From NCBI GenBank assembly GCA_937901165.1, contig CALCGS010000138.1, positions 1-18,802 of the forward strand: 18,802 bases of DNA, in the 5' to 3' direction. Positions 1 to 6,830 of the stretch are shown in pieces; within the stretch, counting starts at the first letter, position 1, and each line of letters begins with the position of its first letter. The notes below the pieces were generated by a model. The model saw only the letters and a list, made by a program, of their open reading frames with translations, had not been told where the DNA came from and made no database searches. The DNA is from an uncultured Alphaproteobacteria bacterium. Its GTDB lineage: Bacteria; Pseudomonadota; Alphaproteobacteria; Rs-D84. A program made the translations under genes and the position numbers.

Positions 1-160
1 AACTATTGGGGGCGGTGGAATTATCCGCACCAGTTCCACCCAGGAAGTCAACCTGACAAGAATTTGCAATATCACTATTATAATAATCTTCGGAAATTGC
101 AGGAAATGTTGCAATCGCCATTATCATTCCCGATGTCAGGAATACATGTTTTATTTTCAT
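1..160 (-). CDS. Secreted protein of unknown function, N-terminal fragment
   Basis: The reading frame starts with ATG at 160 and runs leftward off the window, giving 53 codons. A strong purine-rich ribosome-binding site (GGGGGAAAA) sits just before the ATG, and a near-consensus promoter lies at 200-228. The first 24 residues form a clear Sec signal peptide: MKIKH, then a hydrophobic stretch, then a likely cleavage site near FPAIS-E. The visible mature part begins DYYNSDIANSC and has one Cys, then Gly/Asn/Ser/Thr-rich sequence (FLGGTGADNSTAPNS). The family cannot be named from this piece. Export to the periplasm or surface is inferred from the signal peptide. The frame is too short to be certain, but the promoter, ribosome-binding site and signal peptide all agree. 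Confidence 0.72.
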   Translation of the reverse strand, partial: MKIKHVFLTSGMIMAIATFPAISEDYYNSDIANSCQVDFLGGTGADNSTAPNS

Positions 161-199
161 TTTTCCCCCTTTTTTTGTGTTTCTTTTTCCTATGTAAAT

Positions 200-228
200 A
201 GTATAGCAAATTTCAATATTTGCGTCAA
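200..228 (-). promoter_or_regulatory. Sigma-70-type promoter for the secreted protein at 1-160
   Basis: On the minus strand TTGACG (223-228) and TATACT (200-205) are separated by exactly 17 nt. That is five of six consensus bases in each box. Transcription would start about 30 nt upstream of the ATG at 160. Confidence 0.75.
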
Positions 229-241
229 GGCTTTTTTGCAC

Positions 242-265
242 AAAAAAATACGCAGATTTCTGCGT
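242..265 (-). terminator. Second rho-independent terminator downstream of secB
   Basis: On the minus strand an ACGCAGA/TCTGCGT hairpin (250-265) is followed by a run of T (242-248, one interruption). It lies about 30 nt beyond the first hairpin at 298-325 and just upstream of the promoter at 200-228, so it could back up termination and insulate the next gene. Confidence 0.5.
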
Positions 266-294
266 GTTCTGGCTGGTTTTTCGGTAAAAAATAT

Positions 295-325
295 AAAAAA
301 ATTTCCGCCAAACGGCGGAAATTTT
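295..325 (-). terminator. Rho-independent terminator of secB
   Basis: A 12-bp stem (298-309 with 314-325) has a CCGCC/GGCGG core and a 4-nt loop. On the minus strand it is followed by T residues. The stem overlaps the last bases of the secB stop codon. Confidence 0.8.
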
Positions 326-767
326 ATTTATTATTTGCAGGTTGTTGTTTTGCCCTTTGTTCATACAATGCATCAAAATCAACAGTTTGCATAACAAATG
401 CCGGAAACCCAGATTCAGATGTCAAACGTGTCACCAATGCGCGTACCGCCGGGAATAATTGTGCCGGCACATCAATCAACAAAGTACGTTTTTTTGCTTC
501 TTCGTCTTTTTCTTCTTCCAATTGAACCAAACCAGAATAATTAGATTCAATCAAAAATATAGATTTTTCATCTTTATCCAATTTTGAATGAACCTTTGTA
601 ATTAAATCAACCATAAACATATTGTTTTCTGCACCCTTGATTTGAATATCAATATTGATTTCAATTTTTGCCTGGGAATTTTCCTGTTTAAAGAACAATT
701 CCGGCACATTTGGGCTTTCAAAAGAAATATCTTTTAAAAATTGTGAAATAATTTTGAATTTAGACAT
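324..767 (-). CDS. secB: Protein-export chaperone SecB
   Basis: SecB is a cytosolic tetrameric chaperone that keeps precursor proteins unfolded and hands them to SecA for Sec export. The 147-residue product matches the usual family length. It has the N-terminal block SKFKIISQFLKDISFESPN and the C-terminal block around VPAQLFPAVR, ESGFPAFVMQ and VDFDALY, which are SecB hallmarks. I chose ATG at 767 rather than an upstream in-frame ATG at 788, because AGGAGC (772-777) is correctly placed before 767 and family alignment starts there. The gene is divergent from mltA, a neighbourhood seen in other alphaproteobacteria. Several exported proteins in this window are possible clients, but that is inference. 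Confidence 0.96.
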   Translation of the reverse strand: MSKFKIISQFLKDISFESPNVPELFFKQENSQAKIEINIDIQIKGAENNMFMVDLITKVHSKLDKDEKSIFLIESNYSGLVQLEEEKDEEAKKRTLLIDVPAQLFPAVRALVTRLTSESGFPAFVMQTVDFDALYEQRAKQQPANNK

Positions 768-799
768 AAGTTGCTCCTTTTTTTTCACTTCGATTTATG

Positions 800-829
800 A
801 TAATATAACATTATAAAAATAATTTACAA
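800..829 (-). promoter_or_regulatory. Possible secB promoter
   Basis: On the minus strand TTGTAA (824-829) and TATTAT (800-805) are separated by 18 nt. The region is very AT-rich, so chance matches are likely. No equally good plus-strand promoter for mltA was found in this 79-bp gap. Confidence 0.4.
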
Positions 830-846
830 GTGGGGACTTAACAAAA

Positions 847-1950
847 ATGCAAACAAAATATTTAATAAGCAAAATAATAATATGTACAATAATTGCCTTT
901 GGGCTGACATCTTGCGACATAACCAGTCCGACATACAACACAACTGACAATTCTGTCATATCAACATCACATATGAAGGCGGTATCATTTGGCGACCTGC
1001 CCGGGTGGCGTGATGACGATGTCCGCTATGCTTTACAGGCATTTCGAAACAGTTGCAATGCAAAATTACAATACACTGGCAAGGTTATTCCTGATGCCGA
1101 ACTCGTTCGTGAAAAATGTAATATGTTACCCAGTGCCAGTGCCAACACCGCAACCGTACGTGCATGGTTTGAATCGCATTTTCAACCATATAAAATATAC
1201 GATGACGCAAAATCTACACGTGGCACATTTACGGGATATTATTCACCAACAATAAACGCATGCCGCACAAAAACTGCGACTTGCAACGAACCATTGATGT
1301 CTGCACCGTCAAATCCATCTTTATACAAGGGTGTGTCTAAAAAGAAAATTGTTGAAAACCAAATTGGAAATGTTTTGTATTGGGCAAACATTGTTGATGT
1401 ACAAAATATCCAAATCCAAGGCAGTGGTTTATTAAAACTCGAAGACGGTACAACTGCGAAATTAAATTTTGGTGCAACAAACGATTTAACATTTAAATCA
1501 ATTGGTGAACAATTAAAACAACGTGGAATTAAACCTGATGGCGGATACAGTGCCGATGCCGTATGGAAATACTTAAAACAAAATCCAAAACTTGCCAAAG
1601 AAGTAATTTATAACAACCCACGATATGTATATTTCAAACCTGCGGAAAGTAAAAATGTTATTGGCAAACTGGGAACACCACTATCAAAAATCCGTTCAAT
1701 CGCCGTGGACGATAGCATTTACACCGTTGGTATGCCAGTGTACATCAGTACAAATTTATCAGACGGTCGTGCATTTCGTCGTTTAATGATTGCCCAAGAT
1801 ACAGGCAGTGCAATTCGCGGTTGGATTCGTGCCGACATATTCTTTGGCAGTGGTGACGAAGCATATTCGTATGCCAAGGGTCAACATTCCCAGGGCGAAA
1901 TGTATATTTTAATGCCAAAAGAATATAATTATGTCAAACCAACAAAATAA
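847..1950 (+). CDS. mltA: Membrane-bound lytic murein transglycosylase A (MltA)
   Basis: MltA-family enzymes cleave the MurNAc-GlcNAc bond of peptidoglycan and leave 1,6-anhydroMurNAc ends. The 367-residue product has a lipoprotein signal peptide with lipobox LTSC (Cys23). The MltA domain follows, with FTGYYSP (128-134) and IQIQGSG (188-194). The C-terminal 3D domain carries SIAVDDS (284-290), AQDTGSAIRG (316-325) and ADIFFGSGDEA (329-339), which contain the conserved aspartates. Residue +2 after the lipid-modified Cys is Asp; in enterobacteria that retains lipoproteins in the inner membrane, but whether the rule holds here is unknown. The gene overlaps the next one by 20 nt, so the two are probably cotranscribed. 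The start is supported by a modest GGGGA upstream and by the intact signal peptide. Confidence 0.95.
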   Translation: MQTKYLISKIIICTIIAFGLTSCDITSPTYNTTDNSVISTSHMKAVSFGDLPGWRDDDVRYALQAFRNSCNAKLQYTGKVIPDAELVREKCNMLPSASANTATVRAWFESHFQPYKIYDDAKSTRGTFTGYYSPTINACRTKTATCNEPLMSAPSNPSLYKGVSKKKIVENQIGNVLYWANIVDVQNIQIQGSGLLKLEDGTTAKLNFGATNDLTFKSIGEQLKQRGIKPDGGYSADAVWKYLKQNPKLAKEVIYNNPRYVYFKPAESKNVIGKLGTPLSKIRSIAVDDSIYTVGMPVYISTNLSDGRAFRRLMIAQDTGSAIRGWIRADIFFGSGDEAYSYAKGQHSQGEMYILMPKEYNYVKPTK

Positions 1951-2263
1951 TAAAATTTTTGAACGCACAAAACGCCCAACAACTATGGCTGGTGCAATTG
2001 GAACATTGATGCGCATATTTGGTGTACGTGCATCTGATGCTGATTTATCTATGCGTTGGGACGAAATAATGGGTGATGACATATCAAACATATCAACAGT
2101 CATCGCAATAAAAAAACAAAGAAACGACAAGTTTAATATAATTCTGCGTCCAAAAAATCCTGCATTTGCATTACAGTTATCTTATATGTCTGACGAAATA
2201 ATAAAACGTGCCAATAAATATTTTGGATACGATGCCGTTGATAAAGTAAGTTTCAGGAAATAA
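1931..2263 (+). CDS. DUF721 family protein (DciA-like)
   Basis: This 110-residue basic protein matches the DUF721 family. It has the conserved W-x-x-I-x-G motif (WDEIMG, 43-48), a central beta stretch around FNIILR, and a helix with ALQLSYMSDEIIKRAN followed by the terminal V-x-x-V-x-F strand. DUF721 includes DciA, which loads the replicative helicase DnaB in bacteria that lack DnaC or DnaI. A DciA role here is a family-level inference; many alphaproteobacterial DUF721 proteins are uncharacterised. The start lies 20 nt inside the end of mltA, with no strong ribosome-binding site, which suggests translational coupling. A later ATG at 1985 is possible but would remove the basic N-terminus. Confidence 0.8.
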   Translation: MSNQQNNKIFERTKRPTTMAGAIGTLMRIFGVRASDADLSMRWDEIMGDDISNISTVIAIKKQRNDKFNIILRPKNPAFALQLSYMSDEIIKRANKYFGYDAVDKVSFRK

Positions 2264-2291
2264 TTTCAACAAAAACTAACTTACTTTTTTT
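2243..2291 (+). terminator. Weak terminator-like inverted repeat at the convergent gene ends
   Basis: AAAGTAAGTT (2243-2252) pairs perfectly with AACTTACTTT (2278-2287) and is followed on the plus strand by a T run to 2291. The loop is 25 nt and the stem is AT-rich, so it is weaker than the other terminators here. It spans both stop codons of the convergent pair. Confidence 0.35.
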
Positions 2292-2994
2292 GCATTTGCT
2301 TTTTTTCTTCCATTTTATATGTTGCCGCAGATATACAGTTGGCCATATTAGTAATGGCATCTTGTGAAACAGATTTTTTATCTTTATCACATTTACCCTT
2401 TTCCAACCCTATTAACTTTTCTAAATTTTCCATATCTGCAAACCAACGTACAACCTGTTTATTCAATGCATTTGTTCGTTTGGTACCTTGATTTGATTGG
2501 GATTTAATTTCTGTATAATTACCCCTTAAACAGGACAATTTTTCATCCGCGCCAAACTGTTCTGAACAATCTTCTGCCCCCACAATATAAATTCCATTTT
2601 TTTTATCTTGTGCCGATACAGTTGTGTCGTTTTCTTCTTCGATGCGGTCCGATGCCGCCTGTGCCGCCTTTAAATTACTAGACAAAACAGCCTTTTCCAA
2701 TTGAACCTTTAACCGTTTCATCATAGATTCCAACGAAGAATAATTTTTATACATTTGCTGTGTAATAATTGTTGTTTTTAATGCAATAACTTCTTCCATT
2801 AAATTTTTATCACCATAAATTTCTGGATTGGTTTCATGTCCAATATTATACGCATGCGTTGAACACAGTGCCAGCACCGGATTGATATAAGTATCAGCAT
2901 CATCACATCCATAATTATCGGCAGCATTCGCCATATTTATACTGACAAACAACATACCCACACAAAAAATCAAATTTAAAATTTTATTTTGCAT
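2281..2994 (-). CDS. Secreted helical protein with six Cys, function unknown
   Basis: The family is not recognised. The 237-residue product has a clear Sec signal peptide with predicted cleavage near NMANA-AD (about residue 24-25), so it should be periplasmic or surface-exposed. The mature part has six Cys (30, 44, 143, 155, 202, 220), enough for three disulfides. It is mostly predicted helix with charged, Gln/Lys-rich stretches, especially about residues 65-125 and 170-237, and ends in a very basic tail (MEEKKQMQKK). Its ATG lies inside the end of the upstream 638-residue gene (11-nt overlap), with GGGGAT placed before it. The two are therefore almost certainly cotranscribed and translationally coupled, which suggests a joint function. 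It could be a coiled-coil adaptor or assembly partner of the larger protein, but nothing in the sequence fixes a role. Confidence 0.85.
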   Translation of the reverse strand: MQNKILNLIFCVGMLFVSINMANAADNYGCDDADTYINPVLALCSTHAYNIGHETNPEIYGDKNLMEEVIALKTTIITQQMYKNYSSLESMMKRLKVQLEKAVLSSNLKAAQAASDRIEEENDTTVSAQDKKNGIYIVGAEDCSEQFGADEKLSCLRGNYTEIKSQSNQGTKRTNALNKQVVRWFADMENLEKLIGLEKGKCDKDKKSVSQDAITNMANCISAATYKMEEKKQMQKK

Positions 2995-4900
2995 CTACTT
3001 TATCCCCATTGCACTTCGTATCAATACTCCCTTTCATCATACAATACTTTTCAGTATATTCACAATCTGTTGGACAAAAACACTTATCCATATCATCCGG
3101 TGTCCAAATTCCACCAACCCCTTTACAACTCTGTTGTGAATCATTACCAAGAACCGTCCCAACAAAATGTTTTGCTGCAATACATATACCATTTTTTACA
3201 ACAAAATTTTTTATACATTGACATTTTCCACCTTTCCACTCAACCCTATTTTTAAGAAGGTCATTTGTACATTTTTCACCTTTTGAAGAATTTGAAGAAC
3301 ATGCAACACAGGCATCCTCTGACAATTCAACATCTACATTATATTCAACGTTATGAAGAGGTAGAAAATTATTATTTTTTATCAACGATTCTTTTACACA
3401 AACTTTCGATTTTGGTAAATTTTTAGACGTCGCTGCTTTTTGTAATTCTACATACCCCCCCTCATCTATAGCACAATAATTAACTTTATTCATCAATCCC
3501 TTAACACTCGTTGGTGCATCCTGGTCCAAAATACGTTGTAAAATATCAATATCAACCGCCGATTGCGTTTTTGATCTTTGTCGCCGTCCAAAAATAGTAT
3601 TATCCAAAATCGCAGATGCACAACCAACACGTACCTCACCATTACCTTCCTTTGGCTTCCCAGATTCATCAGTAAGTGTTAAAGGACTTAACCAAACATC
3701 TTCAACCTCTGCCATATTTTCCAAATATCCTGTAAATGTACAATCTATTCTATCCGACGGTGGTATAGCCATACCAATTGTACATTTTGCCCCACCCTTC
3801 ACTTGATCTGTACCATTACCTTTATTTTGACTTTTTCCGGACAGACAATTATCTTTGTCATACGGTTGAACATTATTATGCGTACAATAATATTTTCCCC
3901 ATCTATTGCAAGAACCATCCAACATCATATAAATATCATTTATATCAATACCAACCATTTGTGCTGTAATCAAAGCCTCGTACATTTCATCCAACACATT
4001 ATTATACGGGTCAAAAAATCCATTTGCGATACTTTTAAATTTTTCAACACGTTTTGGACCACGACAATTATTTCCGCGACTATCGCATCCGGCATATTCA
4101 AATGTTTCCTTCATTACTTCTTTTAACCCCAACAAAGTTTTTTCAACATTTTCAATATTTGTCATAATTTGCCCGGCAATTTTTTGACGTTCCAAAACCT
4201 CTGGCGGGACCTGATTATCAACCGCAATTTGTTGTGCAACCGTAAGGTCATTCATTTCCGCCCTATCCACCACAGATTGTGGAACAGACGATTGTTCTTG
4301 CGATTTGGCAATAGCATCCGCCGTCATTTGTTTTTGTTCTTCCAGCGCATTTTGCAACTGTGCGATTGTTTCACTATTTTGTTGTTGCATTTCATATTGC
4401 ATTTGTTGCATTTGTGCCTGCATTGCTTGCAACTGTTCATTACCCTGTGCCGCAGACGCCGCCGCGGCCGCTTCTGCCGCCGCCTGTTGCATTGCAAGTT
4501 CTTGTTGTTGAATTTCCGCCTGGGCATCTGCAACCATTTGTGCAGAAATATATTCAATTAAATCATCACCATATTGCTTGCACGAAGAATTTGATTTAAC
4601 GCACCCAGAAACAATGGGGCGTGCCACATCTATATTTACACACCCGCCACCACTACATTTTGGTTGTGCACAACGAATAATCAAAGAATTACAATTTCCA
4701 AAATCAGCCTTAACATCGGCACCCTTTTGATTATACCGACCATTTGTTTGTATTGCCCAATTATTATTATTTTGCAAACCACCATTTGGATTATACGCAG
4801 TTAAATTTCCCCCCGCTGTTGTTGCAACAGGCCCCGCACCAAACAAAACACTTGGTACAACACAAAAACATACAGACAAAAAATACTTTAATATTTTCAT
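2984..4900 (-). CDS. Large secreted Cys-rich coiled-coil protein, function unknown
   Basis: The family is not recognised. The 638-residue product starts at ATG 4900, chosen over an upstream in-frame start at 4942 because a Sec signal peptide begins there (MKILKYF, hydrophobic core, cleavage near LFGA) and AGAGAG precedes it. After an Asn/Gly-rich stretch comes a Cys cluster (70, 77, 82, 87, 100, 107). A long Gln/Ala/Met-rich helical region (about 111-270) is probably coiled coil, with an alanine block at 139-151. A middle region follows with Cys pairs between 272 and 387. The C-terminal Cys-dense region (531-630) includes CVAC and KCQC and resembles small disulfide-knotted repeats. Its position directly downstream of ruvC is probably not functional, since a separate promoter is visible at 4918-4946. 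The codon usage resembles that of its neighbours. Confidence 0.85.
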   Translation of the reverse strand: MKILKYFLSVCFCVVPSVLFGAGPVATTAGGNLTAYNPNGGLQNNNNWAIQTNGRYNQKGADVKADFGNCNSLIIRCAQPKCSGGGCVNIDVARPIVSGCVKSNSSCKQYGDDLIEYISAQMVADAQAEIQQQELAMQQAAAEAAAAASAAQGNEQLQAMQAQMQQMQYEMQQQNSETIAQLQNALEEQKQMTADAIAKSQEQSSVPQSVVDRAEMNDLTVAQQIAVDNQVPPEVLERQKIAGQIMTNIENVEKTLLGLKEVMKETFEYAGCDSRGNNCRGPKRVEKFKSIANGFFDPYNNVLDEMYEALITAQMVGIDINDIYMMLDGSCNRWGKYYCTHNNVQPYDKDNCLSGKSQNKGNGTDQVKGGAKCTIGMAIPPSDRIDCTFTGYLENMAEVEDVWLSPLTLTDESGKPKEGNGEVRVGCASAILDNTIFGRRQRSKTQSAVDIDILQRILDQDAPTSVKGLMNKVNYCAIDEGGYVELQKAATSKNLPKSKVCVKESLIKNNNFLPLHNVEYNVDVELSEDACVACSSNSSKGEKCTNDLLKNRVEWKGGKCQCIKNFVVKNGICIAAKHFVGTVLGNDSQQSCKGVGGIWTPDDMDKCFCPTDCEYTEKYCMMKGSIDTKCNGDKVDAK

Positions 4901-4917
4901 ATTCTCTCTTACACTAA

Positions 4918-4946
4918 ATTTTATCACAATCGTAAAAAACACACAA
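4918..4946 (-). promoter_or_regulatory. Promoter for the secreted Cys-rich pair
   Basis: On the minus strand TTGTGT (4941-4946) and TAAAAT (4918-4923) are separated by 17 nt. The start would fall about 10 nt before the ATG at 4900, leaving a very short leader that still holds the AGAGAG ribosome-binding site. Confidence 0.45.
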
Positions 4947-4954
4947 GCACTTTA

Positions 4955-5434
4955 TTAAACAAAAAAACGTGCCGTATTTGTATATGTCAATGCAATCGCA
5001 ATTGCATCGCTTTCATCTGGGGTTTTGGGCTTTGCCGCAGGCAATAAAATTTGCAACATTTTATAAATTTGTTCTTTACCAGCATGCCCCGCCCCGGTCA
5101 AAGCCTTTTTTATTTTATTTGCCTCGTACTCGTATACCGGTATTCCTAAATTAGAAATTGCAACAATGGCGGCGGCACGTGCATGCCCCAACGCCAAAGT
5201 CGTCTGGGGGTTTTTATTCACAAATGTTATTTCAATACTGCATACATCTGGACTGTATTTTTTACACAAATCAGAAACATTTTGAAAAATAAAAGTCAAT
5301 CTTTCCGGCAAAGGCAGATTTTTTGGTGGCAAAACGACACCACTGGCAACATATCTACGTTCACTGCCTACAAAATCTATAATTGCCCAACCTGTATGTA
5401 ATAATCCTGGGTCAATACCAATAACACGCGTCAT
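4955..5434 (-). CDS. ruvC: Crossover junction endodeoxyribonuclease RuvC
   Basis: RuvC is the dimeric resolvase that cuts Holliday junctions delivered by RuvAB. The 159-residue product begins MTRVIGIDPGLLHTG, the RuvC N-terminal strand with the first catalytic Asp (D8). The second acidic residue is E68 (SIEITFVNKN), followed by LALGHARAAAI. The last two are in PDESDAIAIALTY (D140, D143), so all four metal-binding positions are present with family spacing. I chose ATG at 5434: AAGGAAGGA lies 9 nt upstream, whereas the in-frame TTG at 5443 directly abuts that motif. A terminator hairpin ends immediately before this ribosome-binding site, so expression needs readthrough from yebC or a promoter inside yebC. 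Confidence 0.96.
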   Translation of the reverse strand: MTRVIGIDPGLLHTGWAIIDFVGSERRYVASGVVLPPKNLPLPERLTFIFQNVSDLCKKYSPDVCSIEITFVNKNPQTTLALGHARAAAIVAISNLGIPVYEYEANKIKKALTGAGHAGKEQIYKMLQILLPAAKPKTPDESDAIAIALTYTNTARFFV

Positions 5435-5452
5435 AAATTCCAATCCTTCCTT

Positions 5453-5478
5453 AAAAAAATGCGCACTAGGCGCATTTT
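5453..5478 (-). terminator. Rho-independent terminator between yebC and ruvC
   Basis: A 9-bp stem AAAATGCGC/GCGCATTTT (5456-5464 with 5470-5478) with a 5-nt loop is followed on the minus strand by seven T. It begins 5 nt after the yebC stop codon, and its T run merges with the ruvC ribosome-binding site. Confidence 0.75.
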
Positions 5479-5483
5479 AATTA

Positions 5484-6200
5484 CTACGCAGCCGCAGTGA
5501 AAACCTTTTGCACATCGTCATTATCATCCAATGCGTCAACCAACTTTTCTATTTTGGCATACGTTTCATCATCCAAATCCATTGGCATATTCGGCAACCA
5601 TGTAAGTTCCGCACTATCCGGTTCACCCAATTTATCCGCCAAATATTTTTGAACATTCATAAAATCATCAGGTTTTGTTGTAATAATAAAACCTTCTTCG
5701 GACGTTTCCAAATTATCAGCATTTGCATCCATAATGATTTCCATCATTTCATCTTCTGTTTTACCAATAGATGCAGGATACATAATTTGACCAGCACGTG
5801 TAAACATAAACACAACCGACCCCTCTTCGCCCATATTTCCACCATTTTTTGCAAAAATATTACGAATTTCAGGCACTGTACGACGTGGATTATCAGTCAA
5901 TGCTTCAACAATCACAGGAACCGCGCCCGGACCATATCCTTCATAACGAACCGCAACATAATTTTCGGTATTTGCACCCGCTGCCTTGTCTATTGCCCGT
6001 TTAATATTATCATTTGGCATAGAATTTTTACGTGCCTGTAAAATAGCCAATCTTAATCTTGGATTATTATCAGGATTTGAATCACCTAACTTTGCCGCCA
6101 TTGTTATTTCACGTGCCAATTTTGTAAACAAACCGCTACGTGCTGCATCAACCAATCCTTTTTTGTGTTGGATGTTGTGCCATTTACTATGTCCACTCAT
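5484..6200 (-). CDS. yebC: YebC/TACO1 family protein
   Basis: The 238-residue product is a full-length YebC/TACO1 protein, close to the usual 240-250 residues. It begins with the signature MSGHSKWHNIQHKKG and contains NPRLRLAILQARKNSMPNDN, the YEGYGPGAVPVIVEALTDN block and the NGGNMGEEGSVVFMF block. Family members were long annotated as transcriptional regulators. Mitochondrial TACO1 and, more recently, bacterial YebC proteins have been linked to relieving ribosomes that stall at proline-rich motifs. The gene is divergent from ruvA (50-bp gap) and upstream of ruvC, echoing the widespread yebC-ruvC association. AAAGGTC precedes the ATG. It ends in TAG and is followed by a terminator hairpin. 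Confidence 0.96.
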   Translation of the reverse strand: MSGHSKWHNIQHKKGLVDAARSGLFTKLAREITMAAKLGDSNPDNNPRLRLAILQARKNSMPNDNIKRAIDKAAGANTENYVAVRYEGYGPGAVPVIVEALTDNPRRTVPEIRNIFAKNGGNMGEEGSVVFMFTRAGQIMYPASIGKTEDEMMEIIMDANADNLETSEEGFIITTKPDDFMNVQKYLADKLGEPDSAELTWLPNMPMDLDDETYAKIEKLVDALDDNDDVQKVFTAAA

Positions 6201-6202
6201 AT

Positions 6203-6231
6203 TTGACCTTTTGATTAAATTGTTATAAAAT
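6203..6231 (+). promoter_or_regulatory. Promoter of ruvA-mnmE
   Basis: TTGACC (6203-6208) and TAAAAT (6226-6231) are separated by 17 nt in the 50-bp gap between the divergent yebC and ruvA genes. The start would lie about 13 nt before the ruvA ATG, with AAAGGA as ribosome-binding site. Confidence 0.55.
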
Positions 6232-6250
6232 TACAAACAAAGGATAACAA

Positions 6251-6826
6251 ATGATTGGAAAATTGCAAGGCATTGTTGATTACATTGGTGATGATTTTAT
6301 AATTTTAATGGCAGGCCCTGTTGGATACAAGGTTTTTACCACTGAATATTTTACATTAAAATCTACAATATCACTGTGGATTGAAACCATTGTTCGTGAA
6401 GATTCTATACGTTTATTTGGATTTTCGACATTATCCATGCAAAATTTATTTAATCAATTAACAACTGTATCTGGTGTTGGCCCCAAGGTTGCAATGGCAA
6501 TAATGTCAACCATAAAAACAGATAGCCTTATTACCGCAATCGCAACTGGTGATGCCAAAACAATATCCAGTGCACCCGGGGTTGGTAAAAAAATGGCTGA
6601 AAAAATTATTGTTGAATTAAAAAATAAAATGGGTGGTGCATCATTAAACTTTACCGATTCTGATGACAAATCAACATTACCTGATTTACTGTCTGCACTT
6701 GAATCATTGGGATACCGCCGATTGGATATAATTGATATGGCACAAAAATTGGTAAACAATAATCCAACATTTGATGTATCTAAACTAGTTCCAATGGCAT
6801 TAAAAGAAATAAGTTCTGGGAAATAA
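6251..6826 (+). CDS. ruvA: Holliday junction branch migration protein RuvA
   Basis: RuvA binds four-way junctions as a tetramer and loads the RuvB motor. The 191-residue product has the N-terminal OB-fold domain (MIGKLQGIVDYIG, VREDSIRLFGF) with the acidic pin pair E50-D51. Domain II carries two helix-hairpin-helix motifs, SGVGPKVAMAI (74-84) and APGVGKKMAEKI (108-119). A linker and the C-terminal RuvB-binding three-helix domain (about 142-190) follow. A good ribosome-binding site (AAAGGA) precedes the ATG. mnmE follows after 4 nt, where ruvB would often be; ruvB is not in this window. The stop is a tandem TAATAA. Confidence 0.96.
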   Translation: MIGKLQGIVDYIGDDFIILMAGPVGYKVFTTEYFTLKSTISLWIETIVREDSIRLFGFSTLSMQNLFNQLTTVSGVGPKVAMAIMSTIKTDSLITAIATGDAKTISSAPGVGKKMAEKIIVELKNKMGGASLNFTDSDDKSTLPDLLSALESLGYRRLDIIDMAQKLVNNNPTFDVSKLVPMALKEISSGK

Positions 6827-6830
6827 TAAA

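Noticed and set aside
1239..1598. Minus-strand open frame of 119 codons opposite mltA
   Set aside because: It is antisense to conserved MltA motifs and lacks a ribosome-binding site or recognisable product.
4300..4560. Apparent short repeats (tgttgcat-like) that might suggest a repeat array
   Set aside because: They are irregular and follow Gln, Met and Ala codons on the minus strand, so they reflect protein composition rather than a DNA repeat or CRISPR.
4169..4599. Several open frames on both strands in the Gln/Ala-rich segment of the 638-residue secreted protein
   Set aside because: They arise from the repetitive codon composition of the coiled-coil region and have Leu/Cys/Arg-rich low-complexity products without start signals.
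4901..4942. In-frame upstream start for the 638-residue protein at 4942
   Set aside because: The extra 14 residues precede a proper signal peptide and overlap the predicted promoter; the start at 4900 has a ribosome-binding site.
5508..6041. Plus-strand open frame of 177 codons opposite yebC
   Set aside because: It lies wholly antisense to an unambiguous yebC gene, has His/Ile/Cys-rich composition typical of a reverse-frame shadow, and has no ribosome-binding site.
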